Part shown: in pieces, positions 1-8,800 of the stretch | Numbering within the stretch: the stretch's first letter is position 1 | Layout of the letters: each line of letters opens with the position of its first letter | From: Paenibacillus sp. PAMC 26794 | GTDB taxonomy: Bacteria; Bacillota; Bacilli; Paenibacillales; Paenibacillaceae | Reading direction: 5' to 3' | DNA length: 64,000 nucleotides | Assembly (NCBI RefSeq): GCF_000316035.1 | Contig: NZ_ANHX01000092.1 | Span: 62,001-126,000, forward strand | Translations under genes and position numbers: made by a program | Notes under the pieces: generated by a model | Database searches by the model: none | Told to the model about the DNA's origin: nothing | What the model saw: only the letters and a program-made list of their open reading frames with translations

Positions 1-1
1 G

Positions 2-2242
2 ATGCGTGACAATCCCAAGATGGTCAGTTCGCTTGCCCGGCAATTGGGCCGAAGCCGCAATCTGATTGAATGTTTTCACAGTGTAGGCTGGTCCATGACG
101 CTACAGGATGCCAAGTGGATGATTGATCGAATGGCCGCCATGGGCACCAATTTTTATAACTTTCACGCCTTTTTCTATACGATTGGTGGGCTTGCGAAGC
201 ATGACGCACCGCCGTCTCAATTTTTACAGAATCCCTACTGGAAGCATTTCCGGCGATTGGGGGATTACACCGGACGTTTGAGCTATCTCATGAGCACCGG
301 AGCAGCAGATATTCGTATTGCCGTGCTTGACCCAACGACGACATTCTGGAGTCTGATGGGGAATCCGCTGCATGGATTTGAATATAGCGGCGAAGACGAA
401 GCAGAACGGGGGCAACTGGAGCGTCTGACGAAGGACTGGATGAGGATCACGACACATCTGCTCGAAAACAGACGTGACTATGATCACCTTGATCCCGAAT
501 TGTTGGCTGAAGCTGACTTAACGGATGGCATCATTCAGATCGGCGTTGCCCGTTATGACGCACTGATTCTGCCACCGATGCTGAATCTGGAGGCCGCGGC
601 CTGGGAACAGGTGAAGAGATTCGTTCAGCAGGGAGGAACTGTCATCTCTGTTGGGATGCCTCCGCATATTGCCATCCAGCCGGGAAGTCCGGAGGGAGAG
701 GAAGCTGCCCAGTTCTTTGGTGCGGGCGAGCAGCCACAAGAGGTGTACTGGGGCCGTAGCGTGACAACAGATCACGATATCCGTGAAACCATGTGGCATC
801 AAGGTGAGGGGAATGCCTATTTTCTACCCGCAGGAACAGGGCAGGGAGATGACTTTTCGCTGGAGCTAATCTCTCTCCTGCTCGATCAGGTATTGCCGGA
901 ACCCATCTGCTGGATCATGGAGGAGGAAAGTGCCTCCCTGCTGATGCACACCCGTGAATTGTCGGCTGGAGAGCACATGGTTTTTTTGACCAATCAGGAG
1001 GGTCAGGAATTGAAGGGGCAATTAAAGCTAGTTGCCAGACAGCTGTGGGATGGAGAGGAGCTGGCAGAGGGTGCTTGTCTTGTGGCAGAACGACTTGATC
1101 TGGAGACAGGACAACTTCAGGCATTGCCGTATACGAGCAGTGGTGGGGAATGGTGCATTTCACTAACGCTGGCGCCTTATGAAGCACATGCTGTTCGTCT
1201 TACTTTACAAGCTGTGAAGGAAGAGGCTTTAACAGCGAAGTTGGATGTAGCAGACAAAATGGGTTCGGCGTTCGGATCTGATGTATCGGCAGGGACGAAT
1301 CAAGCCAGTAAGATCAGTATTCCTTCAGAAGGGCCATGGCGATTGGAAACGGTGCAGCCTAACATTTTGCGAATGGGACAATTCCATCTTCAGGCTTCCA
1401 ATGCTAATGGTGTGATTCTGGAAAGCCAGCATGTAGCTGTAAAACCGTTTATTGATCAGGCGGCAGAATTATCGGAGCAGCAGCATCTGCCACTCCAGTT
1501 CAACCAGGTATTTGGCACACCGAAAAAGGCATCCGTTGCTTACCCGATCGAGTGCCGATATACGACCACATTTGAGCTAAGAACGGCATTGCCTGCATGC
1601 TTGTTATTTATGGACAGAGCGGCGATTTCGGGCACTTGGTCGATGGAGATTAATGGGCAACCGCTTGAAAAGGAACAATTCGATCCAATCGAAATAACCG
1701 ACCACAATAACATCGCTTGTGAGATTACGGAGCTGCTGCACAGCGGTCTCAACGAAATGACGGTCATCGTACAGGTAACGAAAGATGAGGATGGCATTGT
1801 GGATCCCTTGTATCTACAGGGAAGATTCGGCGTGGAGTTCCATCATGAAGGCATGGCTTCGCTCGTGCGGGAATCGGACACGGCCCTTTGTATCGGACCA
1901 GAACCGCAGCCGCTGTATCCCCATTTTGCCGGGGAAATGAGTTATAAACGCACGTTCTGGCTGAATGAGCCAGGGGAAGATATTACCTCGTTTGAACTGG
2001 AATTTAGCGATTGGCGGGTGCAGGATGTGACGGAAGTGCGGGTGAACGGACATAGTCTGGGTGTGAGATGCTGGTCTCCGTATCGTTGGAAAGGAGAGGC
2101 CTCCTGGTTGCGTCCGGGAGACAACGACATTGAAGTACGGATCACGAACACATTAATTGGCCTGCTGGAAGGTACGTATTTTGATTCAGAACATCATCGA
2201 TTACAGGATGCAGGTCATGTACCTGTTGAAGAATTCGGATAA
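2..2242 (+). CDS. GH106-like glycoside hydrolase (alpha-L-rhamnosidase-like), 5' end cut by window
   Basis: About 746 residues are visible. The frame is open to the window edge, so the ATG at base 2 is probably internal. The N-terminal part (RNLIECFHSVGWSMTLQDAK, then GTNFYNFHAFFYT) resembles the catalytic region of GH106-like glycosidases, followed by a stretch like a glutamine-amidotransferase or beta-galactosidase trimerisation fold (around residues 100-330). The C-terminal 250 residues look like beta-sandwich, galactose-binding-like modules. Family members are usually near 1000 residues, so roughly the first quarter is missing. It would act on rhamnose-containing plant glycans such as rhamnogalacturonan. 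No signal peptide can be judged. It is followed after 16 bases by a deacetylase gene and then a GH105-type gene, so a pectin or rhamnogalacturonan utilisation operon is likely. Family assignment is by recognition only. Confidence 0.65.
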   Translation: MRDNPKMVSSLARQLGRSRNLIECFHSVGWSMTLQDAKWMIDRMAAMGTNFYNFHAFFYTIGGLAKHDAPPSQFLQNPYWKHFRRLGDYTGRLSYLMSTGAADIRIAVLDPTTTFWSLMGNPLHGFEYSGEDEAERGQLERLTKDWMRITTHLLENRRDYDHLDPELLAEADLTDGIIQIGVARYDALILPPMLNLEAAAWEQVKRFVQQGGTVISVGMPPHIAIQPGSPEGEEAAQFFGAGEQPQEVYWGRSVTTDHDIRETMWHQGEGNAYFLPAGTGQGDDFSLELISLLLDQVLPEPICWIMEEESASLLMHTRELSAGEHMVFLTNQEGQELKGQLKLVARQLWDGEELAEGACLVAERLDLETGQLQALPYTSSGGEWCISLTLAPYEAHAVRLTLQAVKEEALTAKLDVADKMGSAFGSDVSAGTNQASKISIPSEGPWRLETVQPNILRMGQFHLQASNANGVILESQHVAVKPFIDQAAELSEQQHLPLQFNQVFGTPKKASVAYPIECRYTTTFELRTALPACLLFMDRAAISGTWSMEINGQPLEKEQFDPIEITDHNNIACEITELLHSGLNEMTVIVQVTKDEDGIVDPLYLQGRFGVEFHHEGMASLVRESDTALCIGPEPQPLYPHFAGEMSYKRTFWLNEPGEDITSFELEFSDWRVQDVTEVRVNGHSLGVRCWSPYRWKGEASWLRPGDNDIEVRITNTLIGLLEGTYFDSEHHRLQDAGHVPVEEFG

Positions 2243-2258
2243 AGGAGTGGTAGCAGGG

Positions 2259-3080
2259 ATGGGACATCGTATTCAGTTTGACCGCTATCCAGGTGGTGTG
2301 ATGAAAGCGTTAACGCTCAGTTATGACGATGGAGTGGTGCATGATCGCAGACTGCTGGAAATCTGTAATCGGTATGGTTTGCGGGGAACCTTTAATCTGA
2401 ACTCCGGTACCCTGGGTAATCCAGGCCGCATTGAGGCTGGGGAAGTCGCTGAACTTTATACGGGGCATGAAGTAGCCGTTCACACGGTTACTCACCCTAC
2501 GCTGCCTTATGTTCCGAATGAACTATTGACCGAAGAGATTATGGAAGACCGAAAAGCATTGGAGCAGCTCGTCGGTTATCCGGTACGAGGCATGGCTTAT
2601 CCCAACGGAGGGTATGACCGTGCGTTAAGTACCAAGCTGGAGTGGCTTGGCATTGATTATGCCCGTACCGTTGAATCACATGGCAGATACACGTTGCCAG
2701 ATCGGCCGCTTGAATGGCATCCGACGTGTCATCATAACCATGATCTGGCGGGGCATGCCAAACGTTTTATCCAACATTCCAAAACAGGTACGCCACTATT
2801 ACTTTACGTCTGGGGTCACAGTTATGAGTTCAATGATAACGACAACTGGGAGATCATCGAACAGTTCGGTGAGCAGATTGGCGGCAGGAATGACATCTGG
2901 TATGCGACGAACATCGAAGTGATTGCCTATTGGAAAGCGGTACAACGACTGGAGTGTTCGGCCGATCGATCCATCATCCATAATCCGTCTGCCATCTCGG
3001 TTTGGTTCACCGCAGATCAGCAGGTTGTTGAAGTGCAGGGTGGAGAGACATTGCGGCTAAGCGAACGAATCAAGGTATAA
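2259..3080 (+). CDS. Polysaccharide deacetylase (NodB homology domain)
   Basis: The 273-residue protein starts at the ATG at 2259, placed 8 bases after AAAGGAG; the longer reading frame from 2157 would overlap the upstream gene and has no ribosome site. NodB motifs are visible near the N-terminus: motif 1 LTLSYDDG (metal and base aspartates), motif 2 HTVTH (two metal histidines), and motif 3 MAYPNGGYD. This is the carbohydrate esterase 4 type fold that removes acetyl groups from polysaccharides using a divalent metal. There is no signal peptide, so it probably acts on imported oligosaccharides. It lies between two glycosidase genes and is probably cotranscribed with them. The exact substrate is not readable from sequence. 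Confidence 0.85.
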   Translation: MGHRIQFDRYPGGVMKALTLSYDDGVVHDRRLLEICNRYGLRGTFNLNSGTLGNPGRIEAGEVAELYTGHEVAVHTVTHPTLPYVPNELLTEEIMEDRKALEQLVGYPVRGMAYPNGGYDRALSTKLEWLGIDYARTVESHGRYTLPDRPLEWHPTCHHNHDLAGHAKRFIQHSKTGTPLLLYVWGHSYEFNDNDNWEIIEQFGEQIGGRNDIWYATNIEVIAYWKAVQRLECSADRSIIHNPSAISVWFTADQQVVEVQGGETLRLSERIKV

Positions 3081-3137
3081 GGAAGGGAGCTGACGATCAT
3101 TCGTTATTTTCATGAGAACGAGGCGATTGCAGGCAAG

Positions 3138-5342
3138 GTGTACGATTCAATTCCGGATATATTGACAACGGTGGCTCAGCGTTATATTGGCGATCATCCG
3201 AAACATTCCTTTTTGTTCAGAGCCTATCATCAGGGAGGTTTTCGCAGGCTGGGCGATTATCGTTACGACCTGAATCTGAATGAAAAATGGGTAGAGGCGT
3301 GTGCAGGGCAATACGTGTATGTATGGGGCAAGTTATGGAGCGAGCAGAATACAACGTTAAATACGGGTCTGAACTGTTATAGTCCAGTGACGATCTATGT
3401 GAATGGCGAAGAGGTATTCAAGTCCGAGTTGTTGCAGGAGTTATTTCCCGAGCGAAGAACCCAGATTCCGATTTCCGTGAACTATGGCTGGAATGATGTG
3501 TTGCTGTGTTTTGTCAAAACAGAAGTGGGATTCGGCGGTATCTACGGAACAGCCTCATTCAAAAATTTCCCACTCCACTTCCTCACTCCTGGGGCAAATC
3601 GTCAGGGTCAGGAAGGCTGGTTATATTCGGAACCCGTCGATGAACCTGTATTATCTCTTCCTCGTGACGGCATGACGGAAGAAGAGACGGGCCTTACCTG
3701 GTATCCGCGCAGGGACTGGACGGAGTTAGAAAAGAGCAGGGGGTGCTTCTCCAGAATTCTGGCAGTTGCATTGGGTACAACAGGTTCAGCAGAATTATCA
3801 GGTACTAAACAACCCGCTGTTGCCTATGCATGGTCCAAACTGGATGTAACTCAACCGGGATATTCACCTGTTCTTCTGCAAGGAAAACATGAAGGTGCGC
3901 TCACCCTGTACGTGGCTGGTAAGGAAGTATACTCTGCTGGAAGTAGCGGTGAATTCCACCTTGAACTCCCGCGCCGTTACGGTTCTTCGAATCTGGTCGC
4001 GAAAGGTGAAATTCAGGCAGTGGGCGGTTCATGGGGATTCACGTTGGAAGATGCCGAGCGTTCGGGTTCTACAGGCTGGAGACTGAAACCGCCTCATCCG
4101 GTTGCAGGATGCTCTGACCCCTGGCTGTACACAGGTGTGTTTGCTCCCGGTGCTGAACCATCCCACGCCGACATTGTGAGAACTGATACCGTATTTGATG
4201 ATGGCGGACAAGGTGTATATTGGCGGGTAGATCTTCCTGATACGCATGTTCGTCCCTATCTGGAGAACACACATTACGGAAAGTGGAATTATCCGCTCGG
4301 CGTTACCCTGCTTGGACTTCTCCAGACGGGACAGGAATTGGGACGGGATGATTACATTCAGTATGTGCGGCAACATATTGAACTGAGCACTTCATTTGAC
4401 CGCTATGGTCTGTGGGATCGGGAAGGGTACGGTGCGGCAGGGATCAATAATCAGCTGTCTGCCATAGATAGTCTGGATGATTGCGGTTCGTTTGGGTCTA
4501 CGCTGCTTGCTGCGATGGAGTTCGGCGATATTCGTGGGGGAAGAGATACCGCGGATCGGATTGCGGGCTACATTACGGATGAGCAGGAGCGTCTGGAGGA
4601 TGGTGCCTTTTACCGGGTTCGCGGCAGTGGGGAGATGCGTAAGGAGACGATGTGGTGTGATGACTTGTACATGAGTACACCTTTTCTGATGCGTTATGGT
4701 CAGTTGACAGGTGATGCGACGTATTGGGATGATGCGGTTAATCAGTTCCTGATGTTCCGTAAATACCTCTACCTTCCCGATCAACAGATCATGTCCCATG
4801 TGTATGATTTTGTGCGTGGTCGGGCGACAGGTATTCCGTGGGGACGAGGGAACGGCTGGGTGCTCTTTTCATTAACCGAATTGTTATCCATCCTGCCACA
4901 TGATCATATGAAACGATCGGAATTGCTAACGTTCTATCGTGATTTAAGTCAAGGTTATCTGGCGCTGCAAGGGGAAAATGGACTATGGCATCAGGTGCTG
5001 AACCGTCCGGATTCGTATGAAGAAACCTCCTGCACGTCCATGTTCATCTACGCTTATGCCCGTGGTATTCGGGAAGGCTGGCTGGAACAGCCTGAGCCTT
5101 ATCTGGAGGCTGTACGCAAAGGATGGGAAGGCATGACGCGTTTGTCGATTGACTATAAAGGTAATATATACGGGGTATGCCGCGGTTCCGGGTACTCGTT
5201 TACCGCCTTGTATTATCGCGATGATCTGGGATGGAATCTGAACGATACCCATGGGATCGGCATTGTGCTCTTGGCAGGCATTGAATTGTATAAAATGAAC
5301 CAGAAGCTCCGTGAGAGGCATATATGTGAAGTGCATAATTAA
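3138..5342 (+). CDS. GH105/GH88-type unsaturated glycuronyl (rhamnogalacturonyl) hydrolase
   Basis: 734 residues from the GTG at 3138. The C-terminal half (about residues 375-720) is the alpha-alpha barrel of GH105 enzymes, recognisable by WCDDLYMSTPFLMRYG, GIPWGRGNGWVLFSL and the GLWHQVL segment. These cytoplasmic enzymes remove the unsaturated uronic acid left by pectate or rhamnogalacturonan lyases. The N-terminal 340 residues look like beta-sandwich modules not present in the minimal family. The start is uncertain: the strong GGAAGGGAG at 3081-3089 lies far from the GTG, and the frame stays open through CTG (3090), ATC (3096) and ATT (3099), encoding IIRYFHENEAIAGK before the GTG. A rare ATT start at 3099 fits the ribosome site best. 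It is the last gene of the operon before a terminator. Confidence 0.8.
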   Translation: MYDSIPDILTTVAQRYIGDHPKHSFLFRAYHQGGFRRLGDYRYDLNLNEKWVEACAGQYVYVWGKLWSEQNTTLNTGLNCYSPVTIYVNGEEVFKSELLQELFPERRTQIPISVNYGWNDVLLCFVKTEVGFGGIYGTASFKNFPLHFLTPGANRQGQEGWLYSEPVDEPVLSLPRDGMTEEETGLTWYPRRDWTELEKSRGCFSRILAVALGTTGSAELSGTKQPAVAYAWSKLDVTQPGYSPVLLQGKHEGALTLYVAGKEVYSAGSSGEFHLELPRRYGSSNLVAKGEIQAVGGSWGFTLEDAERSGSTGWRLKPPHPVAGCSDPWLYTGVFAPGAEPSHADIVRTDTVFDDGGQGVYWRVDLPDTHVRPYLENTHYGKWNYPLGVTLLGLLQTGQELGRDDYIQYVRQHIELSTSFDRYGLWDREGYGAAGINNQLSAIDSLDDCGSFGSTLLAAMEFGDIRGGRDTADRIAGYITDEQERLEDGAFYRVRGSGEMRKETMWCDDLYMSTPFLMRYGQLTGDATYWDDAVNQFLMFRKYLYLPDQQIMSHVYDFVRGRATGIPWGRGNGWVLFSLTELLSILPHDHMKRSELLTFYRDLSQGYLALQGENGLWHQVLNRPDSYEETSCTSMFIYAYARGIREGWLEQPEPYLEAVRKGWEGMTRLSIDYKGNIYGVCRGSGYSFTALYYRDDLGWNLNDTHGIGIVLLAGIELYKMNQKLRERHICEVHN

Positions 5343-5380
5343 TTCGAGGCAGAAGGCTTGATGAAGTCCTTTGAAGTAAA

Positions 5381-5427
5381 AGAAGACGAATTAGGCAAGT
5401 AAGTTACCTAAATCGTCTTCTTTTTGT
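5381..5427 (+). terminator. Rho-independent terminator after the glycan operon
   Basis: A 15-base stem (5381-5395 with 5407-5421, one mismatch) is followed by TTTTTGTT. It ends the GH106-deacetylase-GH105 operon and separates it from the rhs locus. Confidence 0.85.
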
Positions 5428-5546
5428 TCTATTGCCACGATTTTTTTGGATATTGTGGATCAATCGACAAATTTTGATAGAAAGCTACAAAATGGTTTTA
5501 TTATAATAGGGAAGAGCCAGTTATTCTATCATAGGGAGGAATTGAA

Positions 5547-5768
5547 TTGCAAAACAAAGGGAGATGGACAAGGTGGACTGGAGCATGTGTATTGGGTCTG
5601 GGACTATTATGCATGGCTTCGTCCGTAGAGGCGGCAGGGAAAACAACTTATGTATATGATGCCAACAATCGATTAACCTCTGTGACAACCGCGAGTGGAA
5701 AGGTATATACATATCAGTATGATACCAACGGAAATCTATTAAAAATAGTTCAGCGTGCAGCCAAGTGA
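5547..5768 (+). CDS. Short secreted YD-repeat (mini-RHS) protein
   Basis: A 73-residue protein from a TTG start at 5547, six bases after AGGGAGGA. It has a lysine/arginine N-terminus, a hydrophobic core (GACVLGLGLLCMASS) and a likely signal peptidase site after VEA-A. The mature part of about 43 residues holds two complete YD repeats (TYVYDANNRLTSVTT and TYQYDTNGNLLKI) and nothing else. YD repeats form the beta-cage strands of Rhs/Tc toxins. It lies 33 bases before the start of the full-length rhs gene, also secreted. I do not know a function for such a minimal form. It may be a leftover 5' end of an older rhs copy whose signal peptide and last repeats were fused by deletion, or a small partner protein. 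Confidence 0.7.
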   Translation: MQNKGRWTRWTGACVLGLGLLCMASSVEAAGKTTYVYDANNRLTSVTTASGKVYTYQYDTNGNLLKIVQRAAK

Positions 5769-5801
5769 TAAGTACAATTCATACGAGGAGAGATTGATGA
5801 T

Positions 5802-8800
5802 ATGAAGAGAAGGCTATCCATTCTGCTTATTTTTACTTTTTTGGCATCGATATTATTTCCACCAGAACTTGGGATACAACGTGCTGCTGCTTCTTCATCC
5901 TATGACACGCTGAATACCGTGAGTGTGACAGAAGACGTATACGGCGATGACTTATTGAACCCCGCGTTGGGAGGCGCTGTGGATTCGAATGAGCTTATTA
6001 CCATTACGACCGTATCTGAACGTTTTCAAGTGGAGCGGGACTGGATCATTCTTGAACTGGGAAAAGGCTACGCGTTAAATGAAATCTATCAGGCGTTGAT
6101 TGCTCAGGAACTAGGGGGTTCATATGAGACATACATACAGGAGAAATATCCAAACGCCTTAAATCATTCATTCACGACTAGTCCTGAATCGGTTACCTTT
6201 GAAAATGAACCTGGTTCATTGGGACGGGTCGATGAGCCTTCGGTGACAGAGGCTACATACAACGATGAATATGTGTCCTCTTCTGTGACAGACGAGGTGT
6301 ATACATCGCCTCATTCATTCGCTCTCGCTGCCAACGGTTATGATGACATCGCCTTACAGCGTCAGTCCATCAAGTTCGACCAGGCTCCTTATGGAGTGGG
6401 ATCGGTAAATGATAGTATCTCTACGAGCGATGGCTCGCTCAATATAAGCGTGGTGGATCTGGTCATGCCAGGGGCCAACGGTCTTGATTTTACTCTGCGT
6501 CGCAAGTATGACAGCTCGCTGGGCAAGGACCAGATTGGTGCGAGAGTAAATCCTGATTTTAAAAACACAACCGAATCGACAACAGAGGAACAAAAATTTC
6601 CAATTGGTAAAGGCTGGACCTGGGATCTGCCTTATGTGAAACATGAAGGCGGTGGGACGTATGTTCATATTCCGGGAGTTGGTACATTCGCCGATTCTGA
6701 AAGAGGTGGGTTAGCAGGATATCCATGGGAGAATCTGGACTTTGGGCTTGTACACTCCGATCTCTATGTTTCAGGAGAAAAAGCAAACTATGTTTTAAAA
6801 GATTACAATACCGGAATTGTTCAATATTTTGATCAGGCGGGAAACATTCTGCAAATTCGTAATCAGTATAATAACACCATTGAATTTTATTACACCACCA
6901 ACGTAAATTACGGCACCGTTCTGAGTTTTGTTATGACTCGGGCTGGCAAGGGACAGCCAGTGCAGACGATGGATTTTTCATACAGCGCGAATGAGGTCAA
7001 AGCTTCCTTTAATGATCGGGTGGTCACCTATAAAACGCGAAATGTGACGAGCAACAATCGTACTCAGCGATTGCTCGATCACGTCATTGATGCAGAAGGA
7101 AGAATAACGAAGTATGGGTATCTTCGATGGAATGGCTTACTTTTCAACCTAATTGATTACTACAAGGATTACACGGGAGAAAATCAGCAGGTCTATTGGG
7201 GATGGAATGACTGGCTCGTTTTGGCCTCCATTGAGCATCCGACCAAAGCGATGACGCAATATACTTTTGGCGGAACTGTCCTGCGAAAACTGGGACCGAC
7301 TGGCGCGGAGACTCAACCTCGATATGGTCAGCGCAGAGTATACTACAGCACAGCAGGACAGGAAGTATCCAGCCAAATCAATGTGAATTATAGCGGCGAT
7401 ATTGGTGCAGTTTACGGACAAAACAATACCTTTACGACCACGGTAGAGGATGGGCTAACCCGAACCGAGTACAGTTTCAAGAAACAATTTGTTGCACATA
7501 ACAAACCGGATGTGGTCTATAATACGCAAATCAGTAACCGGGCAATTGAAGGGGATCAGCGGCGGGTTACAGCCTATTCTTACAATGAGGCTGCTTATCG
7601 CAATGTTCCGACCCGGATTGAAGAACGTTCGTATGATACAGGTGGAGCTTCCAGTGCAGCGGTCACGACCCTGCAGTACAACAATTGGGGGCAGGTGATT
7701 GCCCAGACGAATCCACTGGGTGCAACGATCAAGCCCACATATGAGATGAAGTTTTTCAGTGGATACGACTTGTCACCAGTGATAGCCCTTACCCAAAGCA
7801 CGGAAACGGGCGGTAGTAGCCAACAGGCAACCACCAGTTACAGCTATGATTCGGTTACCGGATCATTAGCACAGTCAGTCATACGGGACAGCCAAGGCAA
7901 TCTTCTGGGCCAGACTAATTATCAATATGATGGATACGGAAACCCGATTGTGCTCCAACTGAAGGGAGAGACGGCAGATACCATCGTTCGTCAGCAGTTT
8001 GGTTACAAGTCCATGCGGCCTACCCGGCAGGAAGTTAATGTAAAGGATGCAGCAGGGAAGAGTTCCGCGGTTATCCTTCAAGCAGGGTATAACGTTACCG
8101 GAGAGATGAACAGCTACACGGACGGCAATCAGAATATAACAACGACGGCCTATGACAAGCTTGGGCGTGTTATTTCCGAGAAGAATCCGGATGGAAGCAT
8201 GACCACCTTGTCCTATGATGACGTGAATAATACGTTGACGGTAACGACACCTGATCTTAGCAAAACGGTATACCGTTTTGACCCGCTAGGCAGGTTGTCT
8301 AGTGAAACGAATGTGCGGGGCAGCAAGACGTATACGTATGATGCATATGATCGAATGATCGCTCAGACGGATGCGACAGGACAAACAATCACGTACACGT
8401 ATGATGCCTTCGATCGGGTCATTCGCCAGCAGGACGGAACGTCCACCACCCAAATGGCTTATGATGATGCAGCATGGACCCTGACAATCACCGATGGCGA
8501 AAACAACCGCATTCGGGAGACCTATAATGTCATGGGCCAAGTGACCAAAAAGGAAGAACTCAGGGCTAGCGGCAACGTGGCTTTGGCCACCTATACGTAT
8601 GACAGCGTAGGCAACGTCATCTCCGTCACCGACGGAAACGGCAACCTGACCACGAATAGTTATGATGCCTTGTCCCGTCTCTCCTCGGTGACCGATGCCG
8701 AGAATAAAAAGACAAGTTATACGTACAATCTCGGTGGTGACTTAACCAAAGTAACCTATGCAGACGGAAAAACTGTCCAGAAGCGTTATGATGAGATGGG

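Noticed and set aside
5489..5517. Promoter for the mini-RHS and rhs genes at TATAAT 5512
   Set aside because: The -10 box is good but the base at the expected -35 position (AAAATG) is poor; not listed as a feature.
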